From contig CAIYYX010000082.1 in NCBI GenBank assembly GCA_903930535.1, positions 1-59,487 on the forward strand: a stretch of 59,487 nt of DNA, written 5' to 3'. This DNA comes from an uncultured Sterolibacterium sp. GTDB taxonomy: Bacteria; Pseudomonadota; Gammaproteobacteria; Burkholderiales; Rhodocyclaceae. The notes beneath the pieces are model-generated. The model did no database searches, had not been told where the DNA came from, and saw only the letters and a program-made list of their open reading frames with translations. A program made the position numbers and the translations under genes. Below, piece after piece: positions 17,394 to 25,979 of the stretch (position 1 is the stretch's first letter; every line of letters begins with the position of its first letter).

Positions 17394-17612
17394 TCAGTCA
17401 AAAAGCCCCGGCATGACGGGTGCCAGATTCTTTGTCTTCACGGTGACGCGCACCGGCGCGCCGCGCTTTCCAATGACCTCGACCACCATGCGCTTGCCGC
17501 TCGCCTCCGCCAGAACGCGCACCGTATGGCCTTGCCGGGACAGCGTGCTGTGCCCGCCAATGTACTGGGCGACGGAGCCTATGGCGGGTTGCCATTTTTT
17601 AACTCTCGTCAT
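17394..17612 (-). CDS. Hypothetical small basic protein
   Basis: A 72-residue basic protein, MTRVKKWQPAIGSVAQYIGG at its start, with a central alternating hydrophobic pattern (HTVRVLAEASGKRMVVEVIG, TVKTKNLAPV) suggesting a small SH3- or KOW-like barrel. Family unknown to me. The downstream partner gene starts 6 bases after its stop. The size and pairing recall toxin-antitoxin modules, but no known family motif supports that. Confidence 0.5.
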   Translation of the reverse strand: MTRVKKWQPAIGSVAQYIGGHSTLSRQGHTVRVLAEASGKRMVVEVIGKRGAPVRVTVKTKNLAPVMPGLFD

Positions 17613-17688
17613 CTGCTAGAGCATAGGAAATTGCGGGTAACTGTGTTCCCCCGAGAAGACGTGGAAATCGCGTTCTGATCCCGGTTCG

Positions 17689-18756
17689 TCATACCGTCAG
17701 GTCGACCTCCTGCACCGTGCCGACGCTGCCGTCTTCCTTGACGAACAGGCCGCTGGCAGCAATCGCGCCGAGATTGCTGTTGCCGGAGCCGCGCAGTTCG
17801 AAGGGGCTGGCGACATGACCCACGGCGATGGCGCCGACCTTGCGGCTGGCGAGCGAATCGAGCGCGCCGTCGCCCTTGGCGTCAGGGGTCCAGACGCGCA
17901 GCGCCTTGAAGGCGGCATCGTTTTCGTCAATCCAGCCATTGCCGTCGCTGTCCAATACGGCGAGTTCGCCGAAGCCGGAGTTCGTCGCCGGGCCGAAGAG
18001 TTCGCTGCCCGAGTCTATCTTGCCGTTGTGGTTGCGATCGATGGCGAGATAACCGCTGCCGCCCGTGAGCGCCGCCAGCTTCTTGCCTTGCCCGCCAAGA
18101 TCGAAGGCGAAGCTGGCATCGGACAACTGGGCAGCCGTGCCGTCGAAATTCAGCACCAGTGGATCCTTGCGCTGCGCATCGCCGGCGCGCAGGCTGGCTG
18201 AGGTCTCCACCCGGGTTTCGCGGGTCATGGAAAGGTCAAGCTTGAAACTGATCTCCTGGCCGTCCTGGGTCTTGATGATTCCTTGGGCGGAAACCCGGGT
18301 CTGCTCGAACTCTTCGTGTACCGCGTGGTAATCGTATTCCAACCCGAAGCCCGCGGTCTTGGCCTGAGGCTGCTGTTGGGGTGCCTGGGGTGCAGCGGAA
18401 GAAACGGCTGCAGGCGGCATGGCGCCAAGGTCTTGCGCCGAAAACAGCTGTATCGTCTTGCCCGTCAGCATTTCAATCATGAACTTGATCAGCCTGATGA
18501 AGGGGTCGTCTGCCGCCGCGGCGAAGGCGTCCTCTATGGCCGAGGCCTGGGACGCCGACTGCTGTGCCTTGGCCACCGCCGCGGCTGATGCGATATCGGC
18601 TGCGAGGGAGGCGCGGGCTAAATCCGACAAGGACACGGGGGTCGCCGAGTCGGGCCTGCGATTGCCCGTCCATTGGCGCAGGGTCTCCTGTTTTTCGTCG
18701 CGGCTGTATGCCTGATGGGATGACTGCAGGGAATAGCTGGCGCTGTCGATTTTCAT
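17689..18756 (-). CDS. EF-hand-like calcium-binding protein of unknown function
   Basis: A 355-residue protein. The N-terminal half is low-complexity and alanine/serine-rich (MKIDSASYSLQSSHQAYSRD at the start). The C-terminal part has three acidic calcium-loop-like sequences: DRNHNGKIDSG at about 240, DSDGNGWIDEND at about 269 and DAKGDGALDS at about 292. No signal peptide is evident. ATG 18756 is preferred to an in-frame ATG at 18795 because the following sequence is the compact polar start typical of such proteins; neither has a strong ribosome site. It is divergent from the amidohydrolase operon. The role is unknown; calcium-dependent folding is inference. Confidence 0.7.
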   Translation of the reverse strand: MKIDSASYSLQSSHQAYSRDEKQETLRQWTGNRRPDSATPVSLSDLARASLAADIASAAAVAKAQQSASQASAIEDAFAAAADDPFIRLIKFMIEMLTGKTIQLFSAQDLGAMPPAAVSSAAPQAPQQQPQAKTAGFGLEYDYHAVHEEFEQTRVSAQGIIKTQDGQEISFKLDLSMTRETRVETSASLRAGDAQRKDPLVLNFDGTAAQLSDASFAFDLGGQGKKLAALTGGSGYLAIDRNHNGKIDSGSELFGPATNSGFGELAVLDSDGNGWIDENDAAFKALRVWTPDAKGDGALDSLASRKVGAIAVGHVASPFELRGSGNSNLGAIAASGLFVKEDGSVGTVQEVDLTV

Positions 18757-18920
18757 GATCAACCAAGCATTGGCGCGGTAACAGGGCGCCTTCAAGTCTA
18801 TTAACGACAGGGGAGCGGCAATATTGACCCCTGCCCGCTATTAAATTCGCGGGAGATTTGCGGCATAATCCCGCCATACTGGGGCGTACCCGGCGGGAAA
18901 GTTCATCCTTAGGAGATAGC

Positions 18921-20591
18921 ATGAAACTCAATTGGCACGCGTTCGTCTGCGTCGCATTCTTGACTCTGCCGGCATCCGCACAGCAGTCCGCGCATCTGGC
19001 CGATACCATTCTCACCAACGGCAAGATCGTGACCGTCGACGACCAGTTCAGGATCGTCAAGGCGCTTGCCATCCGCGGCGAGCGCATCCTGGCCACAGGC
19101 AGCGACAAGGACATGAAACAGCTGGCGGGTCCCGCGGCCAAGGTGATCGACCTCAAGGGCCGCACCGTCATCCCTGGCCTCATCGACAACCACGTGCATA
19201 TGATGCGCGCCTCCGAGCTGTGGGACCGTGAGGTCAGGCTGGATGGCGTCACCACGCACAAGGAGTCCATGGAACTGATCGCCAGGAAGGCGCGTGACTC
19301 CAAGCCAGGCGAGTGGGTGCTGATCCTGGGCGGCTGGTCCGAGGAACAATTCACAGACGAGAAGCGCGGCTTCACCAAGGAAGAACTCGACCGCATCGCG
19401 CCCAACAATCCCGTCATGGCGCAGTTGATCTATTTCCGCATCTATACCAATACGGCCGGGTTGAAGGCGCTGAGCTTAGATGCCAAGAGCCCGGATCCGA
19501 AGGGTGGCAAGATCGAGAAGGACGCCTCGGGACAGCCCAACGGCGTATTGAACGGCGCCGGTTCAGTGCGCATGGCGCTGGGCAAGCTGGGCGATGCCGA
19601 AATGCCGCAGATGGTCGCCAATGCCAAGGTGCTGATGCATGACCTCAACAAGGTCGGTATCACCGCCTTCCAGGACATGGGCGGCAGGTCTTTCAACCTG
19701 CGCCAGATAGAGCCCTTCGCGACCCTTGCGAAGAGCCGTGAGATGACCGTACGAGTCTTCTACAATCTCTGGATGGAGCCCGAGAGTCCCGCAGACGTCG
19801 ATGGCGTCCTGGCCAAGATCAAGGAGATGAAACCCTTCCAGGGCGACGACTGGTTCGACAACACTGGCTACGGCGAGACCGTCTATTTCCCGCTGCACGA
19901 CAATCTGCTCGCCGCAAAGGGCAACATCACGCCCGACGGCCTGGTGCAATGGCGGCGCGTGGCCATGGCGGTGGCCGAGAAGGGCATGCATCTTAACGTG
20001 CATGTGCAGTTGCGCTCGAACATCGAGGCCTTCCTGACCGAGATCGAGGCGATCAACAAGGTGAAGCCCATCAAGGGCCTGCGCTGGACCTTTTCTCATG
20101 TTGACCAACTCGAGCCGCAGGATATCGAACGCATGAAGCGTCTGGGCATGTATGCCGAGATCAGCAGTCGTCCGGTGGTCCAGGGCGCGTTGATGCTCAA
20201 GGTTCATGGCGACCGCACCTATGAGATGCCGCCGCTGAGAATGGTCCAGGCCAGCGGCCTGCCCTGGGGACTGGGGTCTGATGCCACAGCGGTCACGCCC
20301 TACCAGCCTTTCGCCACCATTGGCTGGGCGGTTACCGGCAAGATGGTCGGCGGGCGCGAAGTGCTGAAGCAGACCATTACCCGCGAGCAGGCGCTGATCG
20401 CTTATACGCGGAGCAATGCGCCCTTCCTGTTCCAGGAAGCAAACCTGGGCTCTCTCTCGGCGGGCAAGTATGCCGATCTCTTGATTCTGGACCGCGATTA
20501 CCTCAAGGTGCCGGCGGACCAGATCAAGGACATCAATCCATTGGCCACCATGGTCGCAGGAAAGTTTGTCTATGACGCGCTAAAAAAATGA
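18921..20591 (+). CDS. Exported amidohydrolase (YtcJ-like amidohydrolase 3)
   Basis: A 556-residue metal-dependent hydrolase with a signal peptide (1 to about 20, ending ASA-QQ). Motifs: GKIVTVDDQFRIVKALAIRG, the metal pair HVH at 91-93 in PGLIDNHVHMMRA, a later histidine in HVQLRSN, SHVDQL, and the catalytic aspartate region GSDATAVTPYQPF. The end ADLLILDRDYLKVP is typical of amidohydrolase family 3. The substrate is probably an amide or cyclic C-N bond, not further predictable. AGGAGA precedes the start. It leads a seven-gene run with 1-44 base gaps. Confidence 0.9.
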   Translation: MKLNWHAFVCVAFLTLPASAQQSAHLADTILTNGKIVTVDDQFRIVKALAIRGERILATGSDKDMKQLAGPAAKVIDLKGRTVIPGLIDNHVHMMRASELWDREVRLDGVTTHKESMELIARKARDSKPGEWVLILGGWSEEQFTDEKRGFTKEELDRIAPNNPVMAQLIYFRIYTNTAGLKALSLDAKSPDPKGGKIEKDASGQPNGVLNGAGSVRMALGKLGDAEMPQMVANAKVLMHDLNKVGITAFQDMGGRSFNLRQIEPFATLAKSREMTVRVFYNLWMEPESPADVDGVLAKIKEMKPFQGDDWFDNTGYGETVYFPLHDNLLAAKGNITPDGLVQWRRVAMAVAEKGMHLNVHVQLRSNIEAFLTEIEAINKVKPIKGLRWTFSHVDQLEPQDIERMKRLGMYAEISSRPVVQGALMLKVHGDRTYEMPPLRMVQASGLPWGLGSDATAVTPYQPFATIGWAVTGKMVGGREVLKQTITREQALIAYTRSNAPFLFQEANLGSLSAGKYADLLILDRDYLKVPADQIKDINPLATMVAGKFVYDALKK

Positions 20592-20609
20592 TTCCACGAG
20601 GAGACAATC

Positions 20610-21056
20610 ATGAGCCGCAACGAGCCCAAGCTTCTGATCCCCCAACTCAAGTCTTTTTATGATTTCGTCGAGCCGCTCTCCTGGCTTTTGATACGACTCA
20701 CCGTCGGTTTGATGCTTCTGCCGCACGGCATTCCCAAGGCGACGGTCGGCATCGCTGCGACCGCTGCGGCGACCTTTGGCAAGCGCGGTATGGACCCTTC
20801 CGAACCGCTTGCTCTGGTGATCATCCTGCTGGAGACACTGGGGGGGGTGTGCGTCGCCCTGGGGTTGCTCACGAGATTCTTTGCCGCAGCCATTGCCATA
20901 GAGATGGCGGTGATCTCCTGGGTGTACTTCCCAAAGTACGGCTGGACTGCTCCGGGCTACGAGTACGCGATGATGTGGGGTCTGATCATGCTCGCCATCG
21001 CGCTGCGCGGTGGCGGCCCCTGGTCTCTCGATCGCAAGCTGGGCAAGGAGCTTTAA
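20610..21056 (+). CDS. DoxX-family membrane protein
   Basis: A 148-residue protein with four hydrophobic helices (about 25-45, 65-88, 90-110, 115-135). The first contains LIRLTVGLMLLPHGIPK, and the second LETLGGVCVALGLLTRFFA, the DoxX signature. Some DoxX proteins act with thiosulfate:quinone oxidoreductase or in membrane redox complexes; here neighbours are hydrolases, so the role is open. It starts 18 bases after the amidohydrolase and is followed at 17 bases by a cupin. Confidence 0.85.
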   Translation: MSRNEPKLLIPQLKSFYDFVEPLSWLLIRLTVGLMLLPHGIPKATVGIAATAAATFGKRGMDPSEPLALVIILLETLGGVCVALGLLTRFFAAAIAIEMAVISWVYFPKYGWTAPGYEYAMMWGLIMLAIALRGGGPWSLDRKLGKEL

Positions 21057-21073
21057 AACCAAAGGAGGAAACA

Positions 21074-21457
21074 ATGAAAAAAATTATCTTCGCCGCAGGA
21101 CTCGTGGCCATGGCCGGCATCGTCATCGCCCAGCAGGCAGGCTTTACCCGCACGGCACTGCAGACCCAGGATCTGTCGACGCCTGGACGGGTCGCGGTCC
21201 AGGCCCGGGCCGAGTTCGACCCGGGCGTCGCGGCCGGCAGGCACACCCATCCGGGCGAGGAACTGGGCTATCTGCTGGAAGGCCAGATCGAACTTCTGAT
21301 CGATGGTCAGCCGCCCAAGCTCGTCAAGGCCGGCGAAACATTCTTCGTGCCGGCGGGTCTGGTCCATGACGGCAAGAACACGGGCAGTGGCAAAGCCAAG
21401 GTGCTTGCCACCTACTTCGTCGAAAAGGGCAAGCCGGTTGCCACGCCGGTGAAGTAA
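21074..21457 (+). CDS. Exported small cupin protein
   Basis: A 127-residue single cupin domain with an N-terminal signal peptide (MKKIIFAAGLVAMAGIVIAQ). Cupin motif 1 is HTHPGEELGYLLEGQIEL (metal ligands H, H, E) and motif 2 ends in FVPAGLVHDGKN (His). AAAGGAGG precedes ATG 21074. Small periplasmic cupins of this type often bind or isomerise small organic ligands. It sits in the amidohydrolase operon, 3 bases before a GTG-started hydrolase gene. Confidence 0.88.
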   Translation: MKKIIFAAGLVAMAGIVIAQQAGFTRTALQTQDLSTPGRVAVQARAEFDPGVAAGRHTHPGEELGYLLEGQIELLIDGQPPKLVKAGETFFVPAGLVHDGKNTGSGKAKVLATYFVEKGKPVATPVK

Positions 21458-21460
21458 TCG

Positions 21461-22198
21461 GTGGTTTTCTTCGCCCGGTTGCTGCCCGTCATTCTGGCGC
21501 TGGCGGCCCTGCCTGCTCTTTCTGTCAGTGCGCAGAGCCGGCGTGACATCGTCTCGTATGAGGATGTTCGCATCGAGGTCATTTCACAGGGCAAGGGACC
21601 GCTGGTCGTGCTGCTGCCTTCGCGCGGCCGCGGCGCGGAGGACTTCGACGAAGTCGCTGCAGGCATCGCCGCCTCCGGCTTTCGCGTGTTGCGCCCACAG
21701 CCGCGCGGGGTGGGGGTGAGCGTCGGCCCGATGAAAGGGCAGAGTCTGCACGATTTTTCCCGCGATATCGCGGCGGCGGCCAAAGCCTATCCGACAGGAT
21801 TTTCCGGGGCCAAGGAACTCTCGGAGGCGGTCAGGAAAAGCGGCGACCCGGCGCTTGCCCCTGAAGAGAGGCTGAAGTATTTGCGCATGGCTTTTTTCGC
21901 GCCGGGCCATGATGCCAGCGTCTGGCTTACAGGCTGGCACCCAGAGGTCGATGAGTCGCAGTTTTCCGCCGGCAGAGCGACCAAGCAGTCGGAGTGGTCG
22001 CCGGGCGGCAATGTGCCTCTGCTCGATCTCCAGGCGGAGAATGATCCTTTCAAGCCGCGCGAAATGATGAACGAGATCAGGACAGAGTTCGGCGAGCGGG
22101 CGACGGTCGTCGTCATACCGAATGCCAGCCACGCGCTGATACCCGAGCCGCCAGCCGCTGTCGTTTCCGCCATAATCGCCTGGATCCGCAAGTTGTAG
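21461..22198 (+). CDS. Alpha/beta hydrolase-like protein missing the nucleophile segment
   Basis: A 245-residue protein with a signal peptide (ending SVSAQ). It shows the oxyanion-side strand GPLVVLLPSRGRGAEDFDEVA, the VLRPQPRGVGVS strand and the late DLQAENDPF and IPNASHALIPE (Asp and His) of an alpha/beta hydrolase. Between SRDIAAAAK and AYPTGFSGAKE there should be a strand-nucleophile-helix segment with a GxSxG or GHxxG motif of about 40 residues; it is absent. The frame is preserved, so an in-frame deletion is the simplest reading. The start is GTG 21461 with weak ribosome binding. Probably inactive, or with an altered active site. Confidence 0.75.
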   Translation: MVFFARLLPVILALAALPALSVSAQSRRDIVSYEDVRIEVISQGKGPLVVLLPSRGRGAEDFDEVAAGIAASGFRVLRPQPRGVGVSVGPMKGQSLHDFSRDIAAAAKAYPTGFSGAKELSEAVRKSGDPALAPEERLKYLRMAFFAPGHDASVWLTGWHPEVDESQFSAGRATKQSEWSPGGNVPLLDLQAENDPFKPREMMNEIRTEFGERATVVVIPNASHALIPEPPAAVVSAIIAWIRKL

Positions 22199-22242
22199 TT
22201 TTCATCCCTCCTGTCCTCTAAGCAGGCTTAAATAGGTGCTCC

Positions 22243-23148
22243 ATGATTCGATACTCGATAGTCTGCTTTTTCGCCCTGTTCTCTTTCAATGTTTCGGCCG
22301 AGACCTGTGCGGCCAACCCTGTCGCCTTGCAAATCCTGGGTTCAGGCGGGCCCACGATCAACAAGGACAGGGCGTCCACAAGCTATCTTCTCTGGGTCGG
22401 CCCCCAGGCGAAGATGCTGGTCGACATGGGCGGCGGGGCCTTCCTGCGCTTCGGCCAGTCGGAAGCAAAACTCGCTGACCTGTCGCTTATCGCCCTGAGT
22501 CATTTCCATCCCGACCATGTTTCAGATCTGCCCGCCTTCCTGTGGTTAAGCCCGTACCTGCGCAAGGAGTCCCTGCCCATCGTCGGGCCTTCCGGCAACG
22601 ATCTGGTGCCATCACTGCCGGTCTTCCTGAGCCGCCTCTTCGATGCGAAGAGCGGCGCCTTCCAGGTTCTGGGCACCTCGATGGGCGGACCGCCGGTACC
22701 CGGCGTTGGCGGCGGAGTCCTTCTCGATGCCAGCGTCGTCGATGTCACGAAGGCGGAACCCTCCAAGGTATATGACAAGGATGGAATGACCGTGACCGCA
22801 TTGGCCATACCGCACGGCAGGATTCCGGCCCTGGCCTACAGGGTGGAGGTGAAAGGGAAGTCTGTCGTTTTCAGTTCGGACCAGAACGGCAGCAATCCGA
22901 AGTTTGTCGATTTCGCGCGCGGCACCAACGTCCTCGTCATGCATCTTGCCATCGCCGCGGGCACGACCAATCCCATTCATGCCTCGCCCGCCGTGGTCGG
23001 CAAGATCGCCCAGGAAGCAGGCGTCGGGCGGCTCATCGTCAGCCATATCGGCCAGTTCGACCTCGATGCCGCGATCGCCGAATTGAAGCAATCCTACAAG
23101 GGGGCACTGACCGTCGGTGCCGACCTGCAATGCACCCAGGTGAATTGA
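22243..23148 (+). CDS. Exported metallo-beta-lactamase-fold hydrolase
   Basis: A 301-residue protein with a signal peptide (1 to about 19). The metal motif is H87-x-H89-x-D91-H92 (SHFHPDHVSD). VVFSSDQNGSNPKF and LVMHLAIAAGTT give the later metal-binding regions, and LIVSHIGQFD the last His. Layout resembles the RNase Z/arylsulfatase-like branch of the superfamily, but the export signal implies a periplasmic hydrolase of a small molecule such as a lactone or ester. It ends 1 base before the GST gene. Confidence 0.88.
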   Translation: MIRYSIVCFFALFSFNVSAETCAANPVALQILGSGGPTINKDRASTSYLLWVGPQAKMLVDMGGGAFLRFGQSEAKLADLSLIALSHFHPDHVSDLPAFLWLSPYLRKESLPIVGPSGNDLVPSLPVFLSRLFDAKSGAFQVLGTSMGGPPVPGVGGGVLLDASVVDVTKAEPSKVYDKDGMTVTALAIPHGRIPALAYRVEVKGKSVVFSSDQNGSNPKFVDFARGTNVLVMHLAIAAGTTNPIHASPAVVGKIAQEAGVGRLIVSHIGQFDLDAAIAELKQSYKGALTVGADLQCTQVN

Positions 23149-23149
23149 G

Positions 23150-23923
23150 ATGACCCAGTTTCTCTTATACAACGCGCCGCAATCGACCTGCAGCCAGCGC
23201 GCGCGCTTCGTATTGAACGCCAAGGGTCTCTCCTTCGAAGAGATCAAGCTCGATCTTTTCACCGGCGATCAACTCAAACCGGACTATCTGAAGATCAATC
23301 CGAACGGCGTCGTGCCTGCGCTGATTCACGATGGCCGGGCGGTATTGGATTCGACGGTGATCATGGAATATCTGGAGGATGTCCGCGGTGATGTCTGCCC
23401 CCTGTCGCCGCAAGATCCGGTGGAGCGTGGCCGCATGCGCTGGATGATGCGCTATATCGACGAGATGCCGGCGCCGTCGATTCGCGTGCCCTCCTTCAAC
23501 CTGGCCTTTCTTCCGCACTTCCAGGATATGAGCGAGGAGGCCTTTGTCCAACTGGCCAATTCCAAGCCGCTGCGCAAGGAGTTCCTGCTCGCCATGGGAA
23601 GAACAGGATTTCCGCAGAAAGAAATGGACCAGGCCATCGACCGCTTGAATCGCTCGGTCGCGCGCATGGACGAATGGATTGCCCAGAGCGGCGGTCCCTG
23701 GCTGATGGGCAAGAGCGTGAGCCTGGCCGACATCGCGGTGATGCCCGTCATCGTGCGCATGGCCGACATTAATCTCGACAAGGCCTGGGAAGACAAGCCT
23801 GCGATCGCGCATTGGCTGCATCTGATCCGGACCCATCCGGCCTTCGTGCCGACCTATTACACGGGCTCTCTCCTGACCGAAAAGTATCCCCATCTCGCGT
23901 CGCTCAGAAAGACCGCAGCATGA
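23150..23923 (+). CDS. Glutathione S-transferase family protein
   Basis: A 257-residue cytosolic GST. The N-terminal thioredoxin-like domain has QSTCSQRARFVLNAKGLSFE (active-site Ser/Cys region), NPNGVVPALIHDG (cis-proline loop) and LDSTVIMEYLED. The helical C-terminal domain has LMGKSVSLADIAVMPVIVRM. It is longer than the usual 200-230 residues because of an insert around 100-140. In a catabolic operon such enzymes may open epoxides, remove halides or isomerise. It overlaps the TctC start by 4 bases. Confidence 0.9.
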   Translation: MTQFLLYNAPQSTCSQRARFVLNAKGLSFEEIKLDLFTGDQLKPDYLKINPNGVVPALIHDGRAVLDSTVIMEYLEDVRGDVCPLSPQDPVERGRMRWMMRYIDEMPAPSIRVPSFNLAFLPHFQDMSEEAFVQLANSKPLRKEFLLAMGRTGFPQKEMDQAIDRLNRSVARMDEWIAQSGGPWLMGKSVSLADIAVMPVIVRMADINLDKAWEDKPAIAHWLHLIRTHPAFVPTYYTGSLLTEKYPHLASLRKTAA

Positions 23924-24873
23924 GTATTCGCCGGATGCTCTGCCTGCTGGGAGTAATGCTGAGTCTGCCTGCGTTCTCCCAAGTCTATCCCGTCAAGGCG
24001 ATCCGCCTCATCGTTCCCTTCACGCCGGGCAGCGCCAGCGACATTCTGGCGCGCACCGTGGCGGAGAAACTGACCAAGGTTCTGGGGCAGGGCGTGTATG
24101 TCGAGAATCGTCCCGGCGCCGGAGGCGTCATCGGCACGGGTCTGGTGGCGAAGGCGGAGCCTGACGGCCACACCCTGCTCGTGGTGTCAGCAGGGCATGT
24201 GGTCAATCCCTTCCTCTACGGAAACCTGCCCTATGACACCCTCAAGGATTTCGCCGGTGTCATTCCTCTTGCCAGCCTGCCCAGCGTCCTCGCGGTCTCA
24301 GAGACGCTGGGCGTCAAATCCGTCAAGGAGTTGATTGCCTACGCCAAGGCCAAGCCCGGAAGCCTCAACTACTCTTCTGCCGGAATCGGCAGCGCATCGC
24401 ACGTCAATGCCGAGAAATTCATTGCCGCGACCGCCATCGACGCTGTCCATGTGCCTCTCAAGGGCGCCAATGACATGGTGAGCGAAACCATGAGCGGGCG
24501 GACGCAATTCGGATTCATACCCATCATCGCCGCCCTTCCCATGGTCAAGGCCGGAAGATTGCCGGCCCTCGCCGTCTCCTCAAAGGCGAGATCTGGCGCA
24601 TTGCCGGATGTTTCCACGATTGCCGAGGCGGGGGTGCCGGGGGCTGAATTCAATTTCTGGATCGGCTTGCTCGCCCCGGCAAAGACGCCGCGCGATATCG
24701 TCACGAAGCTCAACAGCGAGATCGGGAAAATTTTGCAGGCTCCCGAGGTGCGCGAGCGGCTGTCTTTGCTGGGCGCTGAACCCATGCCTTTGACGCCGGT
24801 TCAGTTCGATGCATTCATGCGGGAAGAGCACAACTCGCTGGGCCGCATCATCAAGCCGGCGCCTCCCCCATGA
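23920..24873 (+). CDS. Tripartite tricarboxylate transporter receptor (TctC/Bug family), orphan
   Basis: A 317-residue periplasmic binding protein with a signal peptide ending PAFSQ. Family motifs: YPVKAIRLIVPFTPGSASD, ENRPGAGGVIGTGLVAKAEPDG, and YSSAGIGSASHVNAE. Bug proteins bind carboxylates, amides or aromatic acids and normally feed TctAB; no tctA or tctB is in the window. The start at 23920 overlaps the GST stop. As the last gene of the amidohydrolase run it probably captures that pathway's substrate. It ends one base from the opposing gene's stop. Confidence 0.92.
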   Translation: MSIRRMLCLLGVMLSLPAFSQVYPVKAIRLIVPFTPGSASDILARTVAEKLTKVLGQGVYVENRPGAGGVIGTGLVAKAEPDGHTLLVVSAGHVVNPFLYGNLPYDTLKDFAGVIPLASLPSVLAVSETLGVKSVKELIAYAKAKPGSLNYSSAGIGSASHVNAEKFIAATAIDAVHVPLKGANDMVSETMSGRTQFGFIPIIAALPMVKAGRLPALAVSSKARSGALPDVSTIAEAGVPGAEFNFWIGLLAPAKTPRDIVTKLNSEIGKILQAPEVRERLSLLGAEPMPLTPVQFDAFMREEHNSLGRIIKPAPPP

Positions 24874-24874
24874 G

Positions 24875-25819
24875 TCACTTCTGGTAGCTGCCGAAGAGTT
24901 CCTTGAACTGCGCATCGGTCAGCGGCTTCTTGATGAACTTCATGGCCACCGCATCGTCCATTACCTCTTTGACGCCTGACAGGAGACCTGGGCGGAGATT
25001 TTCCTTCGGATAAAACTGATCGCGCAAGACTGGATCGAAGTCGGGCACTTTTGCCCATTCGACGTAAACCTTCATGGCTGCCGGATCTGAATACATCTTT
25101 TCCATCGTTTCCGCATAGGCCGTAAAGAAGCGCGCCAGTGGCTCCTTTTTCTGCGCCAGGGTGCGGATGTTGGATACCGTCAGGCGCACCGTCTGCACGC
25201 GCAATGCCGGCACATCGCTCAAGCGCGCCACCATCCGGATGCGTTTTTCCTTGAGCGCCGCGGCGACGAAGGTGGGCACGGACCAGCCGACATCGACCTG
25301 GCCCGACATGACCTGGGTGAAAGTCGAGGGTGGACTGCCGGTGGCGACCGGTCGCGGCGTGACACCATAGAGCTTGGCCAGAGCCAGGACGCCCTGATTG
25401 CTCGAGGAGCCGTTGGTGGAATAGGCGACCGTCTTGCCATTCACATCCTTGAAACTCTGCAGCGGCGAATTGGCAGGCACATACCAGAGCAGATCGCTCG
25501 CGCCCGTCATGCCATTTGCCAGGGCGCGAATCGGCGCGCCTTTTTCATATGCAGCCAGAACCCCTGGCGTGCCCACACCCATCCCCAGATCGGCGCTGTT
25601 GGAGAGTACTGCCTGAATCGTCTCGCCGGCCCCCTGCGTGTAGAGGATCTCCAACTTCAAGCCATGCTTCTCGAAAATACCCATTTGCTGTCCGACTTCC
25701 GGCGCCGAGTTTTCCCATGTGCCGCGCTGGCCAATGGCCAGAGTCAGGGTGTCGATGGCGAACGCGCCAGCGCTGAGAGCAAGGGTGAAACCGAGAACCA
25801 GTCCTTTGAGGGCTTGCAT
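24875..25819 (-). CDS. ABC transporter substrate-binding protein (NMT1/SsuA-like), orphan
   Basis: A 314-residue periplasmic protein with a signal peptide ending AGAFA. GTWENSAPEVGQQMGIFEKHGLKLEILYTQGAGE is the typical NMT1/nitrate-sulfonate-taurine-type opening, and LSNSADLGMGVGTPG and VMSGQVDVGWSVP follow. No ATPase or permease is nearby. Ligand unknown; relatives bind sulfonates, pyrimidines or aromatic acids. GGAGAC precedes the start on the minus strand. It converges on the TctC gene with 1 base between the stops. Confidence 0.88.
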   Translation of the reverse strand: MQALKGLVLGFTLALSAGAFAIDTLTLAIGQRGTWENSAPEVGQQMGIFEKHGLKLEILYTQGAGETIQAVLSNSADLGMGVGTPGVLAAYEKGAPIRALANGMTGASDLLWYVPANSPLQSFKDVNGKTVAYSTNGSSSNQGVLALAKLYGVTPRPVATGSPPSTFTQVMSGQVDVGWSVPTFVAAALKEKRIRMVARLSDVPALRVQTVRLTVSNIRTLAQKKEPLARFFTAYAETMEKMYSDPAAMKVYVEWAKVPDFDPVLRDQFYPKENLRPGLLSGVKEVMDDAVAMKFIKKPLTDAQFKELFGSYQK

Positions 25820-25979
25820 TTCTGTCTCCTTATATTATCGAGCGGCGTAAAGTCTGGTGAATGAGCTGAGGTTTTCCCGAATGAGGCAATATTACAGCAG
25901 TCCGGCATGAGTCTGCGGGGATAGCGCTCGAGATCTTCGCTGCGCACGGCCAGGGAAATCGGTCGCCAGAGGCGTATGC

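Noticed and set aside
17106-17612. Assignment of the small gene pair as a toxin-antitoxin system
   Set aside because: Only size and spacing support it; no known toxin or antitoxin motif is visible, so no function is claimed.
18824-18869. TTGACC and CATAAT as a promoter for the amidohydrolase operon
   Set aside because: The distance between the two (34 bases) is far too large for a sigma-70 promoter.
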